From Kondoa malvinella (Eukaryota > Basidiomycota > Agaricostilbomycetes > Agaricostilbales > Kondoaceae), in contig BCIM01000012.1 in assembly GCA_039545315.1 (NCBI GenBank), forward strand, positions 1-53,765: a stretch of 53,765 bases of DNA, in the 5' to 3' direction. The translations under genes and the position numbers were made by a program. The first letter of the stretch is position 1; each line of letters starts with the position of its first letter. Of the stretch, positions 44,432-53,649 are shown one piece after another. Under the pieces are notes generated by a model. That model saw only the letters and a program-made list of their open reading frames with translations, ran no database searches and was not told the origin of the DNA.

Positions 44432-45518
44432 TTACTTCTTCTTGATCATCACCAGACCTATCGAGCGAACAATAGTGCACGTATCATTCTCGCCCAATCC
44501 AGTTAGCTCGCGCAGTTGGTCTTCCGCTCGCTGCAGATATGCATTTGCACCTTCTGGGTCCACTTCTTGGAATTTGACCATTGGGCCAGCTGGAGAAGAA
44601 GTCAGACGATAACCAGATACTACTCGGACATCTTACCAGTTTCTACACGAACAGAAATCAGTAATTCCTCATCCGGGCGCGTAAAACAACTCACTATACC
44701 AATTGACAAAATCTTGCAGGCGCATCTGACTAGCCATCAAATAAGGCTCTCCGTTCTTTGCTTGCTCGTCTGCATCCCAGCACTTGTAGACCGATGTTTC
44801 AAAAGCAGGTGCGATGGAAGGGAACTCTTCAGGTCTTTGAAGTGTGCGATAGAGGTTGTCGGTGATTGCGTTTCTGCGAAAACGTAGATCCAGGTTAGAA
44901 AGCTATTCCTACCTTGCACGCAGATTGGACCGACCCTTTTTGTCCAGTCTTGCTCATCAGATCTGACCGCATCGTTTCCGTCATTTTACGAATCTTGGCG
45001 TAATTCTGGGTGCCATGCGAAGGGTAGGCCCTGGCGGATAATATCAGCAACAGAGCAAAGAACCCAACAAAAAGAATCGACCAGGCATAAGCAAAGACTG
45101 CGATTGTACCGCCTGGTTTTAAGACTCTGGCCATCTCTGTATACCAGCTCTCCGGTGAAAGCCAATGCGCCATAGTCCCGCCAATAGCCAAATCAACAGA
45201 AGCATCTTCAATGCCTTTCAGATCCTCAGCCGAGCCGACCATGTATTCAATCCCTTGCTGCCCTTCTACCTTGTTTGCAGTATTGATCATCGACTCGCTC
45301 GGATCAACACCAATCGTCTTCTTGAACGCAGGGGCAATAGCTCTAGTAACGATGCCCGGTCCACAACCCAAATCAACGCACAGCTCTCTCTCTGCACCAG
45401 ATGAAGAGTCGTGATAGCTTAAGATATGGTCATAGAGCTTCTGTGGGTAGGAAGGTCGATAAGCGAGGTATCTGTCGCCCGTGTCTGAACGCGTAAACAT
45501 GTTTTCTTGATTGCCCAT
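44432..45518 (-). CDS. Class I SAM-dependent methyltransferase (Tmt1/Crg1-like)
   Basis: The start MGNQENMFTRSDTGDRYLAY at 45518 is followed by RPSYPQKLYDHILSYHD. The SAM-binding motif I is ELCVDLGCGPGIVTRAIAP, then IGVDPSESMINTANK, VGSAEDLKGIEDASVDLAIG, MAHWLSPESWYTEMARVLKP and GGTIAVFAYAW. After an intron: HGTQNYAKIRKM and NAITDNLYRTL blocks, then MRLQDFVNWY. The end is VKFQEVDPEGANAYLQRAED, QLRELTGLGEN, LVMIKKK. This arrangement matches the fungal family that includes yeast trans-aconitate methyltransferase and Crg1. The substrate is probably a small acid but cannot be deduced. No signal or membrane segment. Confidence 0.85.
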
Positions 45519-45892
45519 CTTTGCTGTGTGGACGTTGATCACGGCTTCTGATATCTCGACTGAGGAGAATGCGGCCGTGCAAAGGAATGGCTGTTAGCGC
45601 TAGAGGGGGAGAGCGAGATAGAGTTGAGGGAGGAGTTGCACAGCCTACGAGATAGTTCGGCTCAATGCTTTTGACGCGATGAAAGCGATATTACACGACA
45701 AGTCAGTAGCCGAATGAAGATATTTGCAGCAGCGTCGTCGTCTCCTGTCATGCGTTGCTTCTTCTTGCAACATCTCGACGTGACATCAACTTGCGGAACC
45801 GCTCTCTTTCCTTGCCTGCCACCTTGACTCTGTTGCTACACGCCGTTACCAGATCTACTCAAGGCCAGCTGTGTATAGCATAATACCTCGCT
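45519..45892. promoter_or_regulatory. Divergent promoter between methyltransferase and PAP2 genes
   Basis: A 374-nt spacer with pyrimidine-rich runs (tcgtcgtctcctgtc, ttcttcttgc). No shared motif was found. The PAP2 start is uncertain, so the exact right border is also uncertain. Confidence 0.3.
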
Positions 45893-47669
45893 ATGGGCTT
45901 ACTCGTGCGCGACTTTACCCCCAAAAAAAATAAATAGTCAAGTAGCCAACTCATGCCCGTTGCTTCTCTCTGTCGATAGATCCCAGATCACCTCAAACCT
46001 TCAGATGAGAGGCAGCCTATTGATAGTCAGAAGCGTAAAGAATTGACCTTGTCTTATGCTGCGGATTGGTGAGAAGACATCGCCTCGTCTTCCAGCTTTT
46101 GGCTGATTTGAAGGGAACAGGATCATTACGCTTGCACTGTGGATATTGTTCATTGGGTATGTTCATCGCTCGAGCCTAGGACCGATCTTTGATGTCATGG
46201 CAGCATCGACCAGATAGATGGATGTCAGTCTTCTAGAATGAGGACTGAGGACGCTAGCTGATCTAAGATCGTCGTTTGTCAGACCGCCGTGAATTCTCTC
46301 TGTCAGATACGAGTATTCAGCACACGTTCGTGCCCCTTGGAACGTTCGACCTCAAAGCTTATTTTTCTCCCATCAGGCATGCATTAAGCGAACGCATCCC
46401 AGTATGGTTGCTTGCTGTCCTTGTTGGTCTCGTACCTCTTGTACTATTCTTCATCATCGGATTTTGCATCTCGAGGTCGTATTGGGATTGGTCAGTCATT
46501 TGGACATCAAGAAGACGCGTTCTGATGAGTATGACAGGCATGTCGCTAGTCTGGGCTTGATCCTGTAGGTTGTCTTCATCTTCTGTAGAAGATAATTCAC
46601 GGTTATATAGATCGCAGGCGTTAACTTGGGTCATCACTGACTCGATCAAGTTGACTGTTGGTAGACCTAGACCTGATTTGATCGAGTAAGATCTACTCTT
46701 CCACGATAGACGCTCATCTGATTATTCTATAGCCGATGTCAACCACCAGCTGGCGCAACTAACGCTCAGCCTTATGGACTCGCGACTTGGGAGATCTGCA
46801 CAGACTTGAGCGAGTTGAAGGATGGTTTCCGTAAGCAGACAGCCATATTCACGCTCTGATACTTTAGCTGATTCGCTTATAGGGAGCTTTCCTTCCGGTC
46901 ATGCGAGCTGTAAGTCCGCGTAATCTGGCTTAGCGGATCCCGCTTAAGAGAATCGCGTGCACTTACAGCTGCTTTTGCTGGCTTGGGCTTCTTGACCTTC
47001 TACTTGGCCGCTAAACTACGTAGGTCGACCATCATCCGGCTATAGATCAAGGCTGAATGTGCTGTACAGACGTCTTTGATAGACGCGGTTATGTCCGTCG
47101 TATTCATACCACGTCTGATCATGACTAAGGCTGTCTCGCCATTCGACAGACTGCACCTGCTTGGATAGCAATGTCTCCTCTGCTCGGCGCAGTCAGTCTC
47201 CCTCTGTTTCTGGTTGTATTCGTTTGATTGTTTTGTAGGCGCTGGTCGCTGTCTCACGAACGATGGACTACCGTCATCATGCTGTGCGCGCTCTCGTTGC
47301 TATGCTGTCTGTCTCAGGCTGATCTACGAGAAGACTGATGTGATTGCTGGCGGCATCATCGGAACTCTGGTCGCTTTCTTCGTAAGGAATTCAATACTCG
47401 CCTGAACAGTCTATTGACCTGATTGACAGTGCTACCGCCTCTACTACCCATCATTGACCGACCGACATTGCCATCTGCCCTACGAGCCGCGGGTGTCGGT
47501 GCGAGTTGGGCATGAAGATCGCAGAAACGAAATTCTCCCTCTTCATACACAGAACGACCACGACTCGACTTCTGCGCTCAACGGACGCATGAGCACCAGT
47601 GGAGATGGGCACGATCATATGACGCCTCGACCAAAGAATCAGAACAACACGGTCGGCGGGTACAATTGA
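45893..47669 (+). CDS. DPP1: PAP2-family lipid phosphate phosphatase (Dpp1/Lpp1-like)
   Basis: Multi-pass membrane phosphatase acting on diacylglycerol pyrophosphate and phosphatidate. Blocks in order: KRKELTLSYAADW, IITLALWILFI, DGYRREFSLSDTSIQHTF, ERIPVWLLAVLVGLVPLVLF, YWDWHVASLGLILALTWVIT, then the three catalytic motifs KLTVGRPRPDLIDRCQP, SFPSGHASSAFAGLGFLTFY and VSRTMDYRHHATDVIAGG. The last exon gives CYRLYYPSLTDRHCHLPYEP and a polar tail ending at 47669. The DGYRREF block is made by a 6-nt exon at 46218-46223. There are at least ten introns. The start at 45893 (MGLL) with a roughly 75-nt first intron is the least certain element. The stretch between QHTF and SERIPVW may hold one more splice event. 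Confidence 0.83.
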
Positions 47670-47861
47670 ATAAAGCACGAAGGCATGGACTTGAAAACGT
47701 GTTGATTATTTATACTCGCTTGCATACTCATATACACACATGGCATACACGTACTAAGTAGTAATAGACTTTCGGCTGCGGAGAAAGCTGTCTTTCGGTC
47801 CGTCTGGGAATTGATGATCTCATAGGTGCATGCGAGTAAAAACTCTTTGCAAAGCTCAACC

Positions 47862-49514
47862 ATGTCTGCACTCAGATCTATAGCTCGACCTTTAGCTGCC
47901 TCATTGGCTCCTCTGGCGTCAAGGAGAACACCGGCTGTTCTACCTTGCGTTGCAGCTTTGCGAAGTCAGCGACGGAATTTTGCAAGCACGCGCCTTGTAT
48001 TGGATGAACTGCCTCCTGAAGATTATGGAGCCCACGCCTCTATTGATCCTACTATTACAGAAGACTGGCCAAACATTGCAGACCGCGACAAGGACGATGT
48101 TGGGCATTCGACTACGGGTCCGGAAATGATAGTTGGGTAAGCTACGAATGCAGCCTTTGTGCATGCCGCGGCACAGAGAGCTGATGTAAGGACCATGCAG
48201 CAAACACACCAAGCGCACTTTGGCTAGTTTCTCTTTTGAAGACAAGGTTTGCGTCGTGACTGGTGCCGCGAGAGGACTTGGCAATCTCTTTGCCCGAACC
48301 TTTGTCGAGAGTGGAGTGAGTTCCATCATTATGCGGTCTATGTACAAGCTGATTGACGGTATAGTGCAACTCTATCATCTTGCTTGACCTGGACAAGGAA
48401 CTAGCTGTTCAAGCAGCGAAAGATATTGAAGATTGGTTCGTTGAGCATGGCCAAGCGGAACCGAATGAGATTAGCGCACTTGGTATTGGTCTGGACGTCA
48501 GCAAGGAAGATGCTGTTAAGGCTGCCATGAAGCAGATCGTCGACACATATGGTAAAATCGATGTTCTCGTGTATGTCGTGCACCTCTTTTGCTCGAAGTG
48601 AGCTGATTGGGGGATACTGGTGTGCAGTACCGCGGCGGGTATCGTGTTAGTGCACTCGGATTGCACTGATGCTCTTGTGCTGACAGATTCGTCACTATAG
48701 ACACAACTACCCAGCTGTAGACTACCCTACAGATAAATTCAACCAGCTCATGCAGATCAACGTCAACGGTACCTTTTTCTGTGCGAGGGAAGCAGCGAAA
48801 CATATGCAAAAAGCTGGTAACGGAGGATCAATTGTTCTTGTTGGGTCCATGTCGGGCAAGGTCGGTCGGCTTCCCAGTGCTGCTTAACACAAAGCTAACC
48901 AGGTAACCCACCGATAGATCGTCAACGGTTCGTGCTACTACTCGAGTATGCATATTATATGCTTACGTATCTACGCGCTGGACAGTCCCTCAAGCACAAG
49001 CACCATACAACGCCTCAAAAGCCGCAGTCAGCCACATGGCCAACAGTTTAGCAGTTGAATGGGCAAAAGACAGGATCAGAGTCAACACCCTCAGCCCTGG
49101 TTATATGGCTACGGTGCGTTGTGTTCATCCTAGCTGGCTTGCAGCTGAGATCGATCCCTTGAGCACAGAGCTTGACTCGTACTATTCTGGACAACAACCC
49201 TGCCTTGAGGGAGACTTGGGAAAGCCGGACTCCAATGGTCAGTCTTCATATCCAGCTAGGAAATACGTTTTCTTATCGGAATTTGTGACTGACAGGGTCG
49301 GATTGGTGAACCTGAAGATCTCAAAGGCGCAGTCGCATACTTGGCATCAGACGTGGGCGATGCTTTGGCTTTCCCATATGCTGATACTGAATGCATTATT
49401 CACAGGCAAGCGCTTTCACTACGGGTCTGGATATGCAAGTTGATGGGGTGAGTCCTCTTTTTCTGCTCTTCATATGTCAAGCTAATGGAATGATAGGGTT
49501 ACTGCATTATTTAA
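47862..49514 (+). CDS. Short-chain dehydrogenase/reductase with N-terminal presequence
   Basis: NAD(P)-dependent oxidoreductase. The N-terminus [20 protein letters not shown] is basic and amphipathic with more Arg after it, which looks like a mitochondrial presequence. The Rossmann motif is [20 protein letters not shown] (TG-x3-G-x-G). Then [41 protein letters not shown], the NAG-like TAAGI, and [16 protein letters not shown]. The catalytic Ser is in VLVGSMSGK and the Tyr-x3-Lys in [34 protein letters not shown], then [10 protein letters not shown], a [20 protein letters not shown] block and [16 protein letters not shown] complete the fold. About eight short introns. The ending GGYCII is typical of the fungal sorbitol/mannitol-dehydrogenase-like SDR branch. 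Confidence 0.88.
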
Positions 49515-49923
49515 TTTTGGGCTGTTAAAATGGACTCTTTGCTTTCTCAGTGCGGTGATCCATCCCTCTCTGTCTCTTGCCTGCCTGGTGTGGCTCTGTT
49601 GCCTTTGAGATGCTGCAAGTCAGTAGCTCCGACTGGATCGGGTTGAACAGCTGTTTTGGCGTGTCTAAAGGTCGGACGACTAATATCCATAGCTCATCCA
49701 TTCTGCACTACTGTAGCGGTCTCCCGGTATTGCAGCATATCTGCAACGTCGCGTGACAGGACTTGTTCATGAAGGATTGAATAGGCATTTACTTGTTTAG
49801 CTCGTATTTTTTTCTCGCGCGAGATTCCCCGTCCAGTCGAATGTTTGTTTGCACTTCTTGTTCCGGTACCATCAATTCTCACAACACATCACTACTACTA
49901 CCACTCACACTGCAGTCCTCAAC
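49515..49923. promoter_or_regulatory. Promoter region of histone H2B
   Basis: About 410 nt upstream of the H2B ATG. There is a T-run near 49807 and a pyrimidine-rich stretch close to the start. No H2A gene is found divergent to H2B, unlike many fungi. Confidence 0.35.
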
Positions 49924-50569
49924 ATGCCTCCCAAGTCAGCAGCAGAAAAGAAGCCAGGTCAGCATAACGCTTTGAGGTTGTCACGCATGTACTGACATTG
50001 CTCTAGCCTCTACTGGCGGTAAAGCCCCAGCCTCAAAGACTGTTGGCGCGAAAAAGACCACCGCTGCAAAAAAGACCAAGGCTGCACCAGGTTTGTCCCT
50101 TTCCTTTCTGCCAAATTGCATGTGTTGACGCGTTCTCTTGTGTTCAGCTGATGGCGAAAAGAAGAAGAAGCGCAACAAGACTAGGAAAGAGACTTACTCT
50201 ACCTACATTTACAAGGTCTTGAAGCAAGTTCACCCTGACACTGGTATCTCCAACAAGGTCAGTCCTCTCTCACATCCACTTTACTCGGGCGAACTCATGC
50301 TATCATTCAGGCCATGCTCATTCTCAACTCTTTCGTCAATGACATTTTCGAACGCATTGCAACTGAAGCTTCCAAGCTCGCTCAATACAACAAGAAGTCT
50401 ACCATTTCATCTCGAGAAATTCAAACTTCAGTTCGCCTTATTCTGCCTGGTGAACTTTCAAAGCATGCCATTTCTGAGGGGACGAAGTACGTTCCATCCT
50501 CTTCCGTTGTGTGCTGATACTAATCTCTGTATCTTTAGGAGTGTCACCAAATACTCTTCCAGCAAGTAG
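49924..50569 (+). CDS. HTB1: Histone H2B, 144 aa
   Basis: Core nucleosomal histone. Exons 49924-49957, 50007-50090, 50148-50257, 50311-50486 and 50539-50569 give 435 nt. The tail [19 protein letters not shown] is Lys/Ala-rich. The histone fold begins at [19 protein letters not shown] and runs through [60 protein letters not shown] and [13 protein letters not shown]. The ubiquitination-site Lys in the final AVTKY-like motif is kept (SVTKYSS). Four introns in an H2B gene is normal for basidiomycetes. The identity is beyond doubt. Confidence 0.98.
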
Positions 50570-50619
50570 GGTGTTGTGTGTTTTGTATTTGTACCTGCGC
50601 GCTTTCAATTGTATCATGT

Positions 50620-50940
50620 TTTTGCTTTGACCTTGCTCTTGTGAATGATCTTATCTCGCTGCTATCCTGACTTGCTCTTCCTCGCTGCTCTGGTGAATGA
50701 TCTTGTCATGTTTTTATTTCCATCCCGCTGTAGTATGCTGACTCGCTCTTTGTGATTGATGTCCGCCTTGTCTCACTATTTCATCCACGAGCAAGCCAAA
50801 TAGATCAGCTCCTGACTCGCTCTTCTTGGTGACTGATGTCCGCCTTGTCTTACCATCTCATCCACTGGCACGAGCAATCTTGTGCCTGATCTTCGCCCTG
50901 TCTCTTTCTCACCATTGCGTTCACGAGCAAGCGAGAGATC
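50620..50940. repeat. Degenerate tandem repeat, unit about 72 bp
   Basis: Downstream of H2B. The word ctgacttgctctt at 50667 recurs as ctgactcgctctt at 50738 and 50812, so the spacing is 71 and 74 nt. Other shared words are gtgaatgatctt (50641, 50693), atgtccgccttgtct (50759, 50836), tcatccac (50781, 50859) and cacgagcaa (three times). At least three and a half diverged copies. No open frame or RNA structure is evident. Confidence 0.65.
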
Positions 50941-51030
50941 ATGCTGCACGTGCAGCCAAGAGGAAGCAAGAGAGTAGATTCTGAATTCAACTTTGCTTGC
51001 AATGCAGCGTCGAGGCAACGTCGAGCAAAA

Positions 51031-51148
51031 AGGAAACAACGTGAGTCGAACACGTGACCTACCGCTATGCGTCGTTCTTCTGCGATATTGTGCCTACAGA
51101 CTGAAGCGATTGAGGATATAATAAGCCGTGAGTACGTCAAGTGCTCCC
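51031..51148 (-). tRNA. Probable tRNA-Cys-like gene or pseudogene; 5' half unresolved
   Basis: The 3' half is clearly tRNA: variable loop AGGTC, T-stem ACGTG/CACGT with perfect loop TTCGACT, acceptor strand TGTTTCC (complement of 51032-51038), U at position 73 and a T-run. The string TAGCGGTAGGTCA is identical to the plus-strand tRNA-Cys beside it. The only upstream match for the acceptor stem is GGGAGCA at 51142-51148, which pairs 7/7 with two G-U pairs, but it is followed by C instead of the near-universal U8. I could not fold a D-arm or a proper anticodon stem. Either a diverged pseudogene or a gene with more than one intron. Confidence 0.45.
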
Positions 51149-51150
51149 AT

Positions 51151-51281
51151 GGAGACATAGCTCGTGAGTTTTGATTTAGTGCCAACTAACACCAATTGAT
51201 TGGTTTACAGAGTGGTTAGAGCAACCGCCTGCAGAAATGCAACCTAGCGGTAGGTCAGGAGTTCAACTCTCTTTGTCTCCT
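51151..51281 (+). tRNA. tRNA-Cys(GCA) with two introns
   Basis: Acceptor stem GGAGACA (51151-51157) pairs 7/7 with TGTCTCC (51274-51280), with U73 at 51281, the cysteine discriminator. T-arm AGGAG-TTCAACT-CTCTT is canonical. Anticodon stem ACCGC/GCGGT encloses CT-GCA-G, then an 11-nt intron (51235-51245) at the normal 37/38 site; the intron contains TGC able to pair with the anticodon. The D-arm is interrupted: TAGCTC (51158-51163), then 51164-51210, then AGTGGTTAGAGC. Joining the flanks gives TAGCTCAGTGGTTAGAGC, the textbook D-arm and Pol III A box with A14, G18, G19 and A21. The mature tRNA would be about 72 nt before CCA addition. Cys assignment rests on GCA anticodon plus U73. Confidence 0.88.
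51164..51210 (+). other. Spliceosomal-type intron inside the tRNA-Cys D-arm
   Basis: 47 nt, beginning GTGAGT, with a consensus branch CTAAC at 51186-51190 and ending TTTACAG; branch A lies 21 nt before the 3' end. These are the same signals and length as the mRNA introns of this genome. Its removal by the GT-AG rule restores the D-stem and loop exactly. No bulge-helix-bulge structure of the tRNA-endonuclease type is visible. Confidence 0.8.
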
Positions 51282-51287
51282 TTTTTT
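51281..51287 (+). terminator. RNA polymerase III terminator of tRNA-Cys
   Basis: Seven T directly after the acceptor stem. The first T doubles as the discriminator base. Confidence 0.85.
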
Positions 51288-51378
51288 GCCCTGATACAGC
51301 GCGGAGCCCTGATACAGCTCGGAACTCTCGTGCAACAAGAATTCAAAAATTGCACTTGTGGGCGGTTCCCTAATAACC

Positions 51379-51953
51379 CTAAGCTTCTTCTCTAGCAACC
51401 GCAGAATCTAGACTTGCGCGGACCTGGCTATCTCTTCCCGTCAACATCAGCCAGACTTGCCCATCAGCTATACAAGTCCTTACATCAAAGCCTTCAACCC
51501 CTTTGGCAAATATCTCACCGGTTTTTGGCAAGTGTGGGGTCCTCACCGGCGCACACAGACTGTCAGAATTAAGGTATCGATGTCGTCGACTATCGTAAGC
51601 GGGATAAGTCTGTCTCATATCGGTATTCAGCCAATCCTGCTGTTAGCAGCGACTCGCAATACTACCAGCTGAAATCTGGCATCATGTCTTCTGCACGCTG
51701 CGAGGTTGTATAGAGCTTTGGTGAGGTGCAGACTCTATCGCAAAAAATTAGCAGTTATAGGGAAGTAGCACGATAGACTGACCGAATCTTGACCCAAGTA
51801 ATCTGCCTCCAATAGGCTGGCTAGGCTTTTGGGCTGGTCCAGAAGCCATTCCTCATTTCGCTCACGGCAGACGCAGCGGATAAAGAGCAGAGATAAAGGC
51901 AAGTAGGCAGGTAGAGCAGCCCAGGATGGATCCGAAAGATCGAGCTCGGTCAT
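51379..51953 (-). CDS. Hypothetical protein, 141 or 156 aa
   Basis: Not recognised. Minus-strand exons 51783-51953, 51666-51734 and 51379-51609 join over introns of 48 and 56 nt. A further possible 45-nt intron (51821-51865) is in frame, giving 141 aa if removed and 156 aa if kept. The start MTELDLSDPSWAALPAYLPL is acidic and aromatic. Then LLEADYLGQDS, HLTKALYNLAACRRHDARF, TYPAYDSRRHRYLNSDS, LPKTGEIFAKGVEGFDVRTC and a charged end DSAVAREEA. The joins keep frame and the last exon reads as clean coding sequence. It lies convergent to nothing and 98 nt downstream of the tRNA terminator. Confidence 0.55.
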
Positions 51954-52973
51954 GTGAGATTCTTATAGACAAGAGCGAGAACAGGCAGCAGCACAACGAA
52001 GGACCGATATCAAGTTGAAGGAAACCAAGAGCAAGCGATAGGGCGCTGGCCAGACTATGGGTTGCAGTTCCTATCCGAATTCCTTGCAAAAGCGACTAGA
52101 GCTGCAGCTGCTGCTTCGATAGCTTTGCTGTTTTCCTGTGCCACGACTGAGCTTTCTGCAGTCTTGCGCGTCCGATCCACCTCGCCATTGTGCAGGTGAT
52201 GGAGAGCTTCCGCCCTTGTGCGTTGCTCGTTACTATACCATCTCTTCGGAGCCGCCTTCTGCTTCTCGTGCTTGCCAAGAGCTAAAGTATACATTGGACA
52301 ACAAGTATGTCGTTGTTCTCTTGCAAGAGATCTGCCAAATGTCTAATAATGGCTTGGCAGAGAGCAACGACTTTGGCGATATCAGATGGCCTGTGAGTGT
52401 TCGAAATGTCTATAACGCGCTATCAGCTGGCGCTAATCACGCGTTTGTGTAGTCGCAAGAGCCAGGGACACAGTCTATGCAATTTTCCATGCCGTCAACT
52501 CATCTCGTTCGCCTGCTTCTCCCGCTGCCTGATTGCCTTCTGATCATCGTCACTTTCTCACTAGTTCAGGAAGAAGCAACTCAAGTGACATGGTCACCTG
52601 AATAGATCGCTTTCCACCTCATTAGTCGAGACGCTCATGTGAGTCTGCTTTGGCAGCTTGTTGTTTTAGTCGCTTACGCTTTGAGCGTGTTAGGTACGGT
52701 AATGCTTGTTGGGCCTGTATAACGAAGCGCAAGTGCCGATGGTGTGCCTACTGTCGTATGCGTATTGGACACTCTGCCGGGTCTACAGCATTTCAAAGGC
52801 GCACACTTTGTTGCTCTCCTCAACTATATGGAAGGCGTCAAGAATTCCCTTGTTCGCAGATCACAATACTGGCCATCTGCCAAAGACTCAGCGCGTTCCG
52901 GCAAAAAGAAGGGCGAAGAAGTTGCCGAAGCAAGCTGTCTTCTACAAATCGGCTTTTGCTGATTCCCTCCCAG
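51954..52973. other. Unresolved coding-like region
   Basis: Both strands contain exon-like pieces. On the minus strand, GEAGERDEPSDIAKVVALCQ and then AIIRHLADLLQENNDILVVQ look like a helical protein (about 52270-52540), and the frame at 52057-52290 (KAAPKRWYSNEQRTRAEAL onward) also looks coding, but the two do not join with standard splice sites. On the plus strand, KYTLDNKYVVVLLQEICQMS followed by a good GTGAGT donor at 52391 is open too. I could not settle a gene model. Confidence 0.3.
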
Positions 52974-53649
52974 AACTCCAAGCAGACCATCTTTGATCTC
53001 GTCAACGAGACGCGCGGCTTGACTGGCCAGATCTTTGACACTGCTAATCAGTAAGCCTGATCAAATCTGGCACGAGCAATCGCTGATGAGTTTTAGTCTC
53101 AGTCACGTCGTGGTCGCTTGACAAAAAGACGCAAGAGACTGCCAACGATGTACAAGCTTCTGACAAAGCCCCTGTTCGTGCTGCATGTGGCACGATAGGT
53201 CAGTTCCATAGCATTGCTTTCCGGCGAAAAACTAAAAACAAATGATGCAGGCGCTACTCGCAACCTGGCCGCTGTTATGATCGAAATGACTCGCGATGTT
53301 GTCTGCTACGGTATGGATTAACTTCGATATGCGCGCTATTCCGAACAGGTCGCTTGTGACGCTCAAGTACGTGCATCCTTCCTCTGCCATAATCTGTCTC
53401 GAAGTAGTGGCAGAACAAGGAAAACGTCAACACCAATCAATCTAAACAAATGGACGGTGAAGCTGCTGGTCTGCTCATCAAAAGTTCGGTCAAGCTGCTC
53501 AGGTAAGTCGTCAATTGAATGTATCAGATGGATCTCACCCTTCACAGAATGGCAAACAACAAAAGGCAAACGAAGCCAAGCAGCAAGTCGATGGAAATAC
53601 TCCTGCTGTTGATGGACAAGGCCGATCAGATGGCACTGTCAAGTCATGA
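52974..53649 (+). CDS. 3' part of a hypothetical Gln/Lys-rich protein with tiny exons
   Basis: Exons 52974-53050 (NSKQTIFDLVNETRGLTGQI), about 53103-53198 (SWSLDKKTQETANDVQASDK), 53251-53300 (GATRNLAAVMIEMTRDV), then three exons of exactly 18 nt at 53349-53366 (VACDAQ), 53408-53425 (WQNKEN) and 53485-53502 (FGQAAQ), and a last exon 53548-53649 ending QGRSDGTVKS. The last five joins are all in phase. The join between the first two listed exons does not keep frame with the signals I see, so a small exon may be missing or the gene may be damaged. The helical, Gln/Asn/Thr-rich makeup is reminiscent of lipid-droplet or LEA-like proteins, but no family is assigned. The 5' end is unknown. Confidence 0.5.

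Noticed and set aside
45918..45934. Run of C then A, considered as telomere-like or Pol III signal
   Set aside because: A single homopolymer stretch without repeats or a gene in the right orientation; it lies in a likely intron of the PAP2 gene.
50570..51030. CRISPR array
   Set aside because: Repeats are imperfect, there are no constant spacers and the genome is eukaryotic.
51457..51672. Plus-strand frame with SYTSPYIKAFNPFGKYL, considered as a membrane or lipid-droplet protein
   Set aside because: The minus strand over the same bases forms a spliced gene with consistent joins, which is the better model.
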